Shown here piece by piece: positions 26,809-36,000 of a stretch of DNA of 64,000 bases (position 1 is the stretch's first letter; the number at the start of each line of letters is the position of its first letter). Under the pieces are notes generated by a model. The model did no database searches, was not told where the DNA came from, and was given only the letters and a program-made list of their open reading frames with translations. The position numbers and the translations under genes were made by a program. The stretch spans positions 1 through 64,000 of the forward strand of contig DASXMJ010000172.1 in assembly GCA_036495685.1 (NCBI GenBank). Reading direction: 5' to 3'. The stretch is from Candidatus Binataceae bacterium (GTDB taxonomy: Bacteria; Desulfobacterota; Binatia; Binatales; Binataceae).

Positions 26809-27612
26809 TCACCGTGACTCCGCGGGCAACACCGGGACAACTCCCGTCGGGGTTACACCGCCGGCCAGTCCGCCGCCGTCGATGGCAATAATTTCGCCGT
26901 TGATGTGGTTGGACAGGTCCGCGGCAAGGAATACTGCCAGCGGTCCCAACTCGGCGTCGTCGCCGGGTCGGCCTATTGGGATAAACTTTCCGCCCTTGAA
27001 GAACCGCATCATCTCCTCGTTGTGCGGAAAGATGCCGGGCACGATGCAATTGGTCTGGATGTTGTATTGCGCGTAGGTGAGGGCGAGCGAGCGCGTGAGC
27101 TGAAGCACTCCCCCCTTGGAGCAAGCGTACATATAGTTGTGTTTGCCGCCGCGCAGACCGTAGCCGGAGGCGATGTTGATTATCTTGCCGCGGTTCTGCT
27201 TGAGCATCTGCGGAATCACTGCCCGCGCCGCATAGAACTGGCTGGTCAGGTTGGTATCGAGTCCCCGGCGCCATTCGGCGTCGGTAATTTGTTCGATTGG
27301 TTTGCCCAGCGAATCGTCGCCGCCGCCGGCATTGTTCACCAGAATGTCGATGCGACCGAGTTCGCGGACCGCGGTCGCCGCCAGCGCGTTGACTTGCTCG
27401 GAGCTGGTGACGTCGGTCGGGGCAATGACACATTTGCGCCCGGTCTTCTCTACCTCGGCCGCGGTTTCTTCGAGCTGCGCCCGGGTGCGTGATGCCGCCA
27501 CGATATCCGCCCCCGCCTGCGCGAATTTTATCGACATTGCGCGGCCCAGCCCGCGGCCCGCTCCGGTGATAACCGCGACCCGGCCGTCAAGTTTGAGATC
27601 ATCGAGAATCAT
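26809..27612 (-). CDS. SDR family oxidoreductase (gluconate/3-oxoacyl reductase type)
   Basis: 267 residues from the ATG at 27612, with GAGGTGA 4-5 bases upstream. All classical motifs are present: TGAGRGLG, NNAGGGDD, serine in IINIASGYG, and YACSKGGVLQ (Y, K). The reductase extension and VDGG-like end (IDGGGLAGGVTP) fit a glucose/gluconate 5-dehydrogenase or general beta-keto reductase. It is the first gene of a two-SDR minus-strand unit and is divergent from the DsbA-like gene with a 168-base gap. Confidence 0.9.
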   Translation of the reverse strand: MILDDLKLDGRVAVITGAGRGLGRAMSIKFAQAGADIVAASRTRAQLEETAAEVEKTGRKCVIAPTDVTSSEQVNALAATAVRELGRIDILVNNAGGGDDSLGKPIEQITDAEWRRGLDTNLTSQFYAARAVIPQMLKQNRGKIINIASGYGLRGGKHNYMYACSKGGVLQLTRSLALTYAQYNIQTNCIVPGIFPHNEEMMRFFKGGKFIPIGRPGDDAELGPLAVFLAADLSNHINGEIIAIDGGGLAGGVTPTGVVPVLPAESR

Positions 27613-27780
27613 GATGTCACCTCGATAGAAGCTGCCGTTCGCTCGGCAGTGCAGACAGCTAACTAACATAGCAGCACGCATGCGCAAACGACGCTACGAA
27701 TTGTTTTCCAGGCGAGTCGCCGAGACCGCTTTTGACGGCGCACGTTGAGCGGTCTTATAGTGAAGCCGGAGGCCGCTCCC

Positions 27781-28404
27781 ATGGCGTTAAAGATCACGAT
27801 GTTCTCCGACTTCGTTTGCCCGTTCTGCTACATCGGGTTCGAGGTAATCCGCAAGCTCAAACCCGAGTTCCATATCGATCTGGAATGGCGCGGCTACCAG
27901 ATTCATCCCGAATGGCCGCCGGAGGGAATCCCGGCCGAGCAGGTCAGTGCACCCTCGGATATGGATGCACGCCGCGCCGCCTGGCAGCGGATAACCGCGA
28001 TGGCCGAAGCGGAGGGTCTTGAGATCAAGGCGCCTACGGTATTCACCAGCTCGCGTGCCGCTCTCGCGGCATGCGAATTTGCGCGCGAGCAAGGCGGCGC
28101 TGACGAACTTGAGGGGCGCATCTATCGCGCGTATTTCGTTGAGGGCGCGAACATCGGCGATGCGAACCTGGTCGCGCGTCTCGGGGCCGAGTGCGGCTTC
28201 GACGAAAACCAAGTCGCGCAGGCAATTCGTGCGCCCCAATACGAGCTGCGGCTGAAAAACAATGCGCTCGTGGCGCGTCAGCGCTCGGTCAGCGGCGTGC
28301 CGACCTTCTTTATCGGCGAGTATCCGCTGGTTGGGGCGCAGAGCTCCCAGGTAATGCGACAGATTCTTCAGCGAGCGACCGAACGCGTTATCGCCACAGC
28401 CTGA
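27781..28404 (+). CDS. DsbA family oxidoreductase / FrnE-like protein
   Basis: 207 residues from the ATG at 27781, where GGAGG lies 8 bases upstream. Thioredoxin-fold with active-site CPFC in FVCPFCYIGFEVIRKL and cis-proline GVPTFFIG. The length and insertion between them match FrnE/2-hydroxychromene-2-carboxylate isomerase-type DsbA proteins (polyketide or aromatic catabolism). There is no signal peptide, so the protein is cytoplasmic. The following genes (SDR, SnoaL-like, TusA, amidohydrolase) suggest a catabolic context, but an isomerase role is inference. Confidence 0.9.
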   Translation: MALKITMFSDFVCPFCYIGFEVIRKLKPEFHIDLEWRGYQIHPEWPPEGIPAEQVSAPSDMDARRAAWQRITAMAEAEGLEIKAPTVFTSSRAALAACEFAREQGGADELEGRIYRAYFVEGANIGDANLVARLGAECGFDENQVAQAIRAPQYELRLKNNALVARQRSVSGVPTFFIGEYPLVGAQSSQVMRQILQRATERVIATA

Positions 28405-28450
28405 GTCCCGCCTCGAAAGCGTCTCCGTTCGGTCAGCACCGGAGCATACG

Positions 28451-29215
28451 ATGCGTCTCAAAAACAAGGTTGCGATCATTACCGGCGCCGGCAGCGGTCA
28501 GGGCCGCGCTGCCGCGCTAATTTTCTCCACAGAAGGGGCCAAGATCGCGGTCTCGGATTGGAAGCCCGAGCTTGGCGATGAAACCGTCACCCTGGTGAAG
28601 AAGGCCGGCGGTGAGGCAATCTTCATCCGCACCGACGTGTCCGAGTCAGCCGACGTGCAGAATTTGGTGCGAACCACGGTCAGCACTTACGGCCGGATCG
28701 ACATTCTCTACAACAACGCCGGGGTCGGCTTCTCGTCACCGCTGTCGATGTCGGATGTCATCAACACGCCGGAAGCGGATTGGGACCGCGTCATCGCGAT
28801 CAATCTCCGCAGTATGTACCTGACCGCAAAATACGGCATTCCCGAGATGATCAAATCGGGTGGAGGCTCGATCATCAACACCGCATCGATCGCTGCGCTC
28901 ATCGGATCCGGAGCCGCGCATGCCTACACCGCGGCGAAAGGCGGGATGGTGGCGCTGTCGCGCGCGCTGGCGGTGGAATTCGGGCCGAAAAATATCCGGG
29001 TCAATTGCATCTGTCCCGGCGCAATCGATACTCCGATGATCGCTCCGGTGATCGATCCTCTAAAAAAGAGCGGGCAGCCGTTCATGACCTCGCCGATTCG
29101 CCGCCTCGGCATGCCCGAGGACATCGCCAATTGCGCACTTTACCTGGCGTCGGATGAATCGAGCTTCGTGACCGGAGCGACGCTGGTGGTCGACGGCGGC
29201 TATATCGCGCAATAA
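28451..29215 (+). CDS. SDR family oxidoreductase
   Basis: 254 residues, classical NAD(P) SDR. TGAGSGQG (11-18), YNNAG, catalytic serine in NTASIAA and YTAAKGGM (Y and K) are all in place. It ends with VDGGYIAQ. GGAG lies 6 bases before the ATG. It lies 46 bases after the DsbA-like gene on the same strand. The sequence resembles 2,5-dichloro-2,5-cyclohexadiene-1,4-diol dehydrogenase or beta-ketoacyl reductases, a level at which substrate cannot be assigned. Confidence 0.92.
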   Translation: MRLKNKVAIITGAGSGQGRAAALIFSTEGAKIAVSDWKPELGDETVTLVKKAGGEAIFIRTDVSESADVQNLVRTTVSTYGRIDILYNNAGVGFSSPLSMSDVINTPEADWDRVIAINLRSMYLTAKYGIPEMIKSGGGSIINTASIAALIGSGAAHAYTAAKGGMVALSRALAVEFGPKNIRVNCICPGAIDTPMIAPVIDPLKKSGQPFMTSPIRRLGMPEDIANCALYLASDESSFVTGATLVVDGGYIAQ

Positions 29216-29301
29216 GCCTGCTCGCAGCCACTTAAAGTATCGCATTAGGTTCCAAAGAGCGCAAAAAACGGCGAGCAGATGCCTTCACAGGAGAAACGGT
29301 C

Positions 29302-29772
29302 ATGGCTAAACCCCTCGAGCAGCGCATCCAGGAATTGGAAGATCGGGATCAGATCAAAGAGTTAACCGCCCGCTACTGCTGGCACGTCGCGCATGGTGAG
29401 GGCGAAGCGGTGGCCGGACTCTTCACTGACGATGGGGTGCTGGAGGTCACGGACGGCAGTTTTAAGCCGGTACGCGGACGCGACGCGCTGCTCAGCTTCT
29501 ATCGAGCATCGGTCAATCAGCCCGAGTTGGCGATTCCGTTTATCCAGAATCACATCATCGAAGTAAAAGGCGACGAGGCCGAAGGTACCTGCGGGATCGA
29601 AGCGCGCTTCACGCGCAACGGTGAGAGCGTGACCGCGGCCGGCTACTACGAAGATCGCTACCGACGGGACAACGAAAAATGGCGCTTCGTCCAGCGCAAG
29701 ATCACTTTCTATCACGTGGTCCCGCTCAAGCGCGGGTGGGCCGAGTCGAAGGCCCCAGCGCCGAAAGGCTAG
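29302..29772 (+). CDS. Nuclear transport factor 2 / SnoaL-like protein
   Basis: 156 residues. The cone-shaped NTF2 fold is indicated by the opening coiled helix (LEQRIQELEDRDQIKELTAR), the FTDDGVLEV strand motif and a later SVTAAGYYEDRYRRDNEKWR block, characteristic of SnoaL_4 proteins. These include scytalone dehydratase, ketosteroid isomerase and dioxygenase small-subunit relatives. The RYCWHVAHGEGEA region contains the histidine commonly at the pocket mouth. AGGAGAAA lies about 7 bases before the ATG. Placed between SDR and TusA genes, it is plausibly a dehydratase or isomerase of the same pathway. Confidence 0.85.
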   Translation: MAKPLEQRIQELEDRDQIKELTARYCWHVAHGEGEAVAGLFTDDGVLEVTDGSFKPVRGRDALLSFYRASVNQPELAIPFIQNHIIEVKGDEAEGTCGIEARFTRNGESVTAAGYYEDRYRRDNEKWRFVQRKITFYHVVPLKRGWAESKAPAPKG

Positions 29773-29862
29773 CCCCTCCTTCTCTCCTCATAAGCGGAGC
29801 GATAAGAGAGAGGAACTGGCTGTGAAAGTTCCCACCTGCAAGTGCCGCACGGGCGGCTGGAC

Positions 29863-30096
29863 ATGAACAAAAGCCAGCCCGCCGTGTTTCTCGATCTACG
29901 AGGCATCAAATGCCCTCTAAACTGGGCCCACGCCAAGGTGCGACTGGAGGAGATGTCGCGCGGGCAGGTGCTGGAGATTCTGCTCGATGATCCGCGCGGG
30001 GCACGCGACATACCGCAGGCGGCCGAAACCGAAGGGTACGTGGTCCTGGATTCCAAGGCGGAAGACCGGAGTTTCAGACTGCGAATCGAAAAATAG
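29863..30096 (+). CDS. TusA-family sulfur carrier-like protein (CPxN variant)
   Basis: 77 residues from the ATG at 29863. The TusA/SirA/YedF fold has FLDLRGIKCPLNWAHAK with C17, then a glycine-bounded beta strand (VLEILLDDPRGA) and EGYVVL. The canonical motif CPxP reads CPLN here. The CPxN form is known in a TusA subgroup related to sulfur transfer for cofactor synthesis. It is too small for other functions. The gene ends 22 bases before the amidohydrolase gene. Confidence 0.8.
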   Translation: MNKSQPAVFLDLRGIKCPLNWAHAKVRLEEMSRGQVLEILLDDPRGARDIPQAAETEGYVVLDSKAEDRSFRLRIEK

Positions 30097-30118
30097 AAGC
30101 TGTGGGAGACGTAAGACT

Positions 30119-31615
30119 ATGGCAGGCACCTGGGATCTGGTTATCCGCAACACCACCATCTACGACGGTACCGGTGCCAAGCCGACTATCGGCGACATCG
30201 CGATCAATGGCGACCGGATCGCCGCGGTTGGCGATGTCTCCGGCGAGGGCGTGCAAGAACTTGATGCGCGCAATCGCGCCCTAGCTCCCGGATTTATCGA
30301 CGTTCACAGCCACGACGATTTCGCCGTGTTCCTCACTCCTGCGATGGACTTCAAGGTGATGCAGGGGGTGACGACCGACGTGGTTGGTAATTGCGGAATG
30401 GGCGCGGCTCCTTTTCCGATCGCGGTCGCGATGTTCAGCGGTCTGCACGGCCGCAGCAATGTTCCAGAGTGGAATGGGTACGCCGGTTATCTTGCTGAAA
30501 TCGATCGCAATCCGCCGAGCCTGAACGTTGCGGCGCTGGTAGGACACGGCACCGTGCGCTACAGCGCGATGGGTAATGCATGCCGCGAGCCCTCCGCCAA
30601 AGAACTCGACCACATGCGCGCGGTGGTGCGCGAGGGACTTGAAGGCGGCGCGCTTGGCATGTCTACCGGCCTTATCTACGAGCCCGGCCGCTACGCGCGG
30701 ACTGCGGAGATCATCGAACTGACGCGCGAAGCCAACCGGACCGGTGGGCTTTACGCCAGTCACATGCGGGATGAAGCCGCGCACCTGCTGGATGCGGTCC
30801 GCGAGACGATTCACATCGGTGAGGAAGCCGGCGTGCCAGTGCAGATATCGCACCACAAGGCCTCTGGTCGAGAAAATTGGGGTCTGGTCAATGAATCACT
30901 CAAACTTATTGAAGCGGCGCGCGGGCGCGGCATCGATGTGACCGCGGATCAATACCCTTATACCTCCGGCAGCACCATTCTCCAGGCGGTAATCCAAAAC
31001 GGCGGATTGGACGAGCGAGCAGACACGGGAGCCGTGGGCAGTATAGCGCCGGAAAAACTGCTGTTTGCTTCGACTCCCAAGCATCCCGAATGGGAAGGGC
31101 GGACGCTGAAAGACTTGTGCGACGAATGGCAGCTCGCGCCACGGGCCGCGGGCGAGCGCGTTGCCGCCGAGGAGGGTCCAGGAGCGGTAGTGGTGATGGA
31201 GACCATGAACGAAGATGACGTCCGCACCGTGATGCGGCATCCCAGCACCATGATCGGATCGGACGGACTCGCCATGGGCAGTCGGCCGCATCCGCGTCTG
31301 TATGGAACCTTCCCGCGGGTGCTGGCGCGCTACGCACGAGACGCAGGCTTGATGACCCTGGAGGAGGGAGTGCATCGAATGACCGGAATGTCCGCCGCGA
31401 AATTCGGCCTGAAGGAGCGTGGGCAGGTGCGCCCGGGTTTCTATGCGGATCTGGTCATTTTCGATCCCTCCTCTTTGCTCGATACCGCGACCTACGAACA
31501 GCCGCGCCGCTATCCGGAAGGTTTGCACTACGTGTTGGTAAACGGCATCGTCGTCGTGCGCGACGGCCTCCACACCGGCGCCCGCCCCGGGCGCGCGTTA
31601 CGCCGCAACTCCTGA
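30119..31615 (+). CDS. N-acyl-D-amino-acid deacylase / D-aminoacylase family amidohydrolase
   Basis: 498 residues from the ATG at 30119, with GGGAG about 10 bases upstream. The metal-binding HSHDD is at the start of the barrel (DVHSHDDFAVF). Further family blocks are NCGMGAAP, MSTGLIYEPGRYA, SHMRDEA, VQISHHKASG, DQYPYTSGST and GSDGLAM. These match the D-aminoacylase branch of amidohydrolases, which hydrolyse N-acyl D-amino acids, dihydropyrimidine-like rings or cyclic amides. It is preceded by TusA by 22 bases. The exact amide substrate is unknown; the SDRs and hydrolase beside it suggest a small degradative route. Confidence 0.92.
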   Translation: MAGTWDLVIRNTTIYDGTGAKPTIGDIAINGDRIAAVGDVSGEGVQELDARNRALAPGFIDVHSHDDFAVFLTPAMDFKVMQGVTTDVVGNCGMGAAPFPIAVAMFSGLHGRSNVPEWNGYAGYLAEIDRNPPSLNVAALVGHGTVRYSAMGNACREPSAKELDHMRAVVREGLEGGALGMSTGLIYEPGRYARTAEIIELTREANRTGGLYASHMRDEAAHLLDAVRETIHIGEEAGVPVQISHHKASGRENWGLVNESLKLIEAARGRGIDVTADQYPYTSGSTILQAVIQNGGLDERADTGAVGSIAPEKLLFASTPKHPEWEGRTLKDLCDEWQLAPRAAGERVAAEEGPGAVVVMETMNEDDVRTVMRHPSTMIGSDGLAMGSRPHPRLYGTFPRVLARYARDAGLMTLEEGVHRMTGMSAAKFGLKERGQVRPGFYADLVIFDPSSLLDTATYEQPRRYPEGLHYVLVNGIVVVRDGLHTGARPGRALRRNS

Positions 31616-31717
31616 AGCATGGACGGCTCGTTTAGAGGGTTGGTGGTGTAAGTTGCCTTCCGCTGGGGATGGCCGAGATTGAGGCCTCCGCGGAATCTGA
31701 GTACCGGAGTTCTTCTT

Positions 31718-32560
31718 ATGCGCGTTCAAGTTGGCGATGTGCGCCTGTTCTTCGACGTTGACGGTGCGAGGCTTCGGCCCGATGGCCCCAGGATGCGCGA
31801 AGTGCCGACCATCCTCATGCTGCATGGTGGCCCGGGGTTCGATCATTCTGTCTTCAAACCGGACCTGTCCGGCCTCGTCGATATCGCGCAGATTATTTAT
31901 CTCGACCATCGCGGCAACGGACGCAGCGATCGCAGCCGTCCGGAGTACTGGAACCTCGATAGATGGGGAGACGACGTGCGCGCATTCTGTGACGTGCTGG
32001 AAATCGAGCGGCCGATCGTTCTCGGCGAATCGTTCGGCGGCATGGTGGCGATGGCTTACGCAAGCCGCCATCCAGACCATCCGGGCAAGCTGATACTCGC
32101 GAGCACAGCGGCCCAAATTCGGCCCGATCGATCGCTGGAAGTCTTCGCGCGCCTTGGTGGTGCGCAAGCGCGCGACGCAGCGCAACGCTTCTTCGACAAT
32201 CCTTCGCAAAGCGTGATGGCGGAATATATTCAGAAGTGCCTGCCGCTCTACACCCGGCGGCAGCGAAGTCCGGAATGGATGGCGCGCTCGGTGCAGAATG
32301 TCGAGCTGACCTCGTTCTTTTTCCAGGGAGAAATTCGCACTTTCAATTTGCTGCCCCAGCTGGCCCGGATTCGATGTCCCACCCTGATCACGGTCGGCGA
32401 CATGGATCCGATCACACCGATGCAGAACTCGCAGGACATGGCAGCCGCGCTCCCGGCCAACCTGGTTCGTCTGGAACTTTTCAAAAATGCGGGCCATGGC
32501 GTGCAGCGCGACGATCCCGAAAAGTTCGACCGCGTGGTCCGGGAGTTCATCGCGTCGTGA
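31718..32560 (+). CDS. Alpha/beta hydrolase, proline iminopeptidase-like
   Basis: 280 residues from the ATG at 31718. It has the oxyanion loop HGGPG, nucleophile elbow GESFGG, aspartate in DMDPITP and histidine in NAGHGVQ. HGGPG is a mark of S33 peptidases (proline iminopeptidases), although many esterases share the frame. The C-terminal RDDPEKFDRVVREFI completes the fold. It is the last gene of the catabolic-looking plus-strand run, 102 bases after the amidohydrolase stop. A hairpin follows at 32645-32666. Confidence 0.9.
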   Translation: MRVQVGDVRLFFDVDGARLRPDGPRMREVPTILMLHGGPGFDHSVFKPDLSGLVDIAQIIYLDHRGNGRSDRSRPEYWNLDRWGDDVRAFCDVLEIERPIVLGESFGGMVAMAYASRHPDHPGKLILASTAAQIRPDRSLEVFARLGGAQARDAAQRFFDNPSQSVMAEYIQKCLPLYTRRQRSPEWMARSVQNVELTSFFFQGEIRTFNLLPQLARIRCPTLITVGDMDPITPMQNSQDMAAALPANLVRLELFKNAGHGVQRDDPEKFDRVVREFIAS

Positions 32561-33011
32561 CAAGGGGTCGGGTCGGGCAGCCTGCGGAATCGGATTGACG
32601 CTGGTTGGGCAAAGGCCATTGTCCCAGGATTTTCAAGCAACTTCCCCTCGCGTGGCTCCGCGAGGGTTCGAAGGAAGCGGAAAAGATTCGCGATGCCCCC
32701 CACGAGACTGGTGTCGTTAGATGGGAACCGTCCCGGGCGAGGAGCCGGCCTGCTACCATAACCGAGGGGCGTTTCGGTCTCTCTTGAGTGGTCCCTGCTT
32801 TCACGTGATGTGGCTAGATCCGCGCGGCGAGCCCCCGCGCAGGCCTGAATTTTCCGATGGCAGCGAGCGTGATGGTTGGCAGTGGAAAGCCCGTTTCTCC
32901 TGCTCGCTTCTCGTAATGCGGGAAGGTCAGAGCGGGTGAGTCGCGAATCCGCCGCAGGCTCAAGAGGTGCACCACTAGGCCGACCGCGATGGCACGACTA
33001 GAGTCTCCACT
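32561..33011. other. 451-base intergenic region before the cyclase gene
   Basis: No supported gene. It includes a perfect GC-rich hairpin at 32645-32666. The rest is ordinary GC-rich sequence without a clear promoter or RNA gene. It likely holds the promoter of the cyclase gene at 33012. Confidence 0.5.
32645..32666 (+). terminator. Hairpin, possible weak terminator
   Basis: CCCTCGCG and CGCGAGGG form an 8-bp perfect stem with loop TGGCTC, 84 bases after the hydrolase stop codon. No T-run follows, so termination would be weak or factor-dependent. Confidence 0.35.
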
Positions 33012-36000
33012 ATGCGATGCGGCAAGTGTGGCACCGAAAATCCTGGGGGGATGAAGTTCTGCGGCAATTGTGCCGCGCCGCTGCGCAATCTCTGCCCGAA
33101 GTGCGGATTTGAGAACCCTGACAGTTTCAAATTCTGTGGGCAGTGCGGCGCCGCTCTGGCCGTGCCTGCCGCCGCCCGCCCCGAGACGAGGCCGGCCGCT
33201 CGCGAGGTTGGCACCGGTCCACTGGAGGGCGAGCGCAAGGTCGTAACCGCGCTGTTCGCGGACATGAAGGGCTCGATGGAACTGATCGAGGACCTCGATC
33301 CCGAGGATGCGCGCGCAATCGTTGATCCCGCGATAGCGAGGATGATCGACGCGGTCCATTACTATGACGGCTATATCGTTCAATCTACCGGCGACGGAAT
33401 TTTTGCATTGTTCGGCGCGCCGCACGCCCAGGAAGATCATCCCCAGCGCGCCCTCTACGCCGGCCTCAAGATGCAGGAAGAGATGCGCCGCTACGCCGGT
33501 GAACTTCGCGCGGCGGGCCAGCCTCCGGTCGAGATTCGGATCGGGGTCAACACCGGAGAAGCGGTGGTCCGCTCAATTCGCACCGGCGATGCCAAGGTTG
33601 AGTACACCCCGATCGGACACGCGGTAAGCCTCGCCTCTCGCATGCAGACCCTCGCACCCTCGGGCTCGATCGTGATTGCCGCCGAGACGCGTAAAATCGT
33701 AGCCGGCTACTTCGAGCTCAACTCGCTCGGTCCGGCACGGATTAAGGGAGTCACCGAGCCGGTCGAGGTCTTTGAAGTTACCGGTTTGGGGCCGCTGCGC
33801 AGCCGGCTGCATAGATCTGCCAGCCGGGGCCTCTCCAAATTTGTAGGCAGGACGGTCGAGATTGCGCACATGAAGCGAGTCGCCGAGCTGGCGCGCACGG
33901 GTCATGGACAAATCGTCGCGGCGGTGGCGGAGGCAGGAGTCGGGAAGTCGCGCTTGTTTTACGAGTTCAAGCAGATGCAGCAGAGCGGTTGGCGGGTGCT
34001 CGAGGCATTCTCGGTCTCCCACGGGCGGGCGAGCGCCTACCATCCGGTGATCGATCTGCTTAAGGGCTATTTTGCAATCGCGGATTCCGACGACGACCGC
34101 GCTCGGCGAGAGAAGATCACCGGGCGCGTGCTCGCCCTCGACCGGTCCCTCGAAGATACGCTTCCGTATCTGGCCCCGTTGATGGGCATTGGCGAGGAGT
34201 CCATCCTCTCTGCCGCTCCAGTCCAGGACCCGTCGCAGCTGCTGGAAGAATACAGCAAATTCTGGGAGCAGAGCCTGGACCGCCTGCAGGTGCTCGCAGC
34301 CAGTGCCAAGGGCAACTCGTTGGAGGGGATGGACCAATCCATCCAGCGCGCGCGCACCCGGGATGCGATCAAGCGTCTGCTTCTGCGCGAGAGCATGAAC
34401 CAGCCGCTCATAGTCATCTTCGAAGACCTCCATTGGCTCGACGATGAGTCCGGCGAGGTTCTCGACCTGCTTGCGGACTCCATCGGCACGGCGCGGATTC
34501 TACTGATGGTCAACTATCGGCCCGAATATCACCATCAGTGGAGCAACAAGACTTACTACAGCCAGCTTCGCCTTGATCCGTTGGGGCCCGAAACGGCGGG
34601 CGAACTGCTCAATGGTCTGATCGGCGAAGACGCGCCGCTTGTTCCGCTCAAGGAAATGATCGTCCAGCGCACCGAGGGCAATCCGTTCTTCATGGAGGAA
34701 ATGGTGCAGGTGCTGTTCGACGAGGGCGCGCTCACGCGTAACGGGACCGTCAAGCTGGTGAAGCCGCTTTCATCGATCCGCCTCCCCGCGACCGTCAAGG
34801 GAATCATCGCCGCGCGAATCGATAAGCTGGCAGCGGAGGAGAAAGACCTGCTTCAGACGCTGGCCGTGATCGGCAAAGAATTTCCGCTCGGCCTGGTCCG
34901 GCACGTTTCCGGCAAGTCAAACCAGACGCTCACCCCGCTGCTATCCAATCTTCAGGTCGGCGAATTCATCTACGAACAACCCGCAGCCCCCGAGCCGGAC
35001 TATACGTTCAAGCACGCGCTTACCCAGGAAGTTGCCTACGATTCGATCCTGGCCGAGCGGCGCAAGGCAATTCACGAGCGCGCCGCGGCCGGAATTGAAA
35101 CGATTTTCGACGCGCAGCTCGATGATCACCTCGATGAGTTGGCTAATCACTACTCGCGCAGCAGCAACCCGGCCAAAGCGGTTGAATTTCTGGAGCGTGC
35201 CGCCACTCGCGCCCACGCACGCTCCGCCTATGCGGAAGCGGAGCGTTATCTTACTCAGGCTCTCAGCCTTATCGCGGAACTCCCCGACACACGGGAGCGG
35301 GTGCGGCGTGAAATCGCTCTACGGGTTCAGTACGGAACCATCTTCGCGGCCATCCACGGGTTCGCCACGGGCGAACTCGACGCGCAGCTAGAGCGCACCC
35401 GCGAACTGTTAAGCAGGGCGGGCGAGTCCCCGGAAATCCAGATGGTGCTGGCCGGGATGTGGGACGTCGAAATTTCGCGCGGGCAGGTCAAGGCGGCTGC
35501 GGCGACTGCGCAACGAATGCTCGCGATTGCGGAAAACACTGGTGCCGAAGATGCTCTTGCCAATGCGCAGCATGCGACAGGTTCGACCGAGATGTGGCGC
35601 GGAAATCTGGTACCCGCACGAGATCACTTCGAGCGTGCTGCCGCGATCTACAATCGCGATTTGGACCGCTACCTGCCGATGCCCAGGGCGGGAGTAATTG
35701 CCGGACGCAGCCAACTCGCCTGGACGCTGTGGGCGCTGGGCTACCCGGAAAAAGCGCGCACTCGCATCCGCGAGGCTCTCAGCCTCGCGCGCAAGTTGAA
35801 TCGCCCCTACAGCATGGCCTTCGCCCTCCAATTCGCCATCGCGGCCGAAGCGCTGTGCGGCGACTACGCTCAAATACGCGCACAGTCAGAGGCGTTGATC
35901 GAACTGTCGCAGCAGCATGGGTATCCGCACTGGCTCGCCTCGGGAACGATGTCGCTGGGCGCCTCGATTGTGGAGGAAGAGGATTTCGATCGCGGCATCG

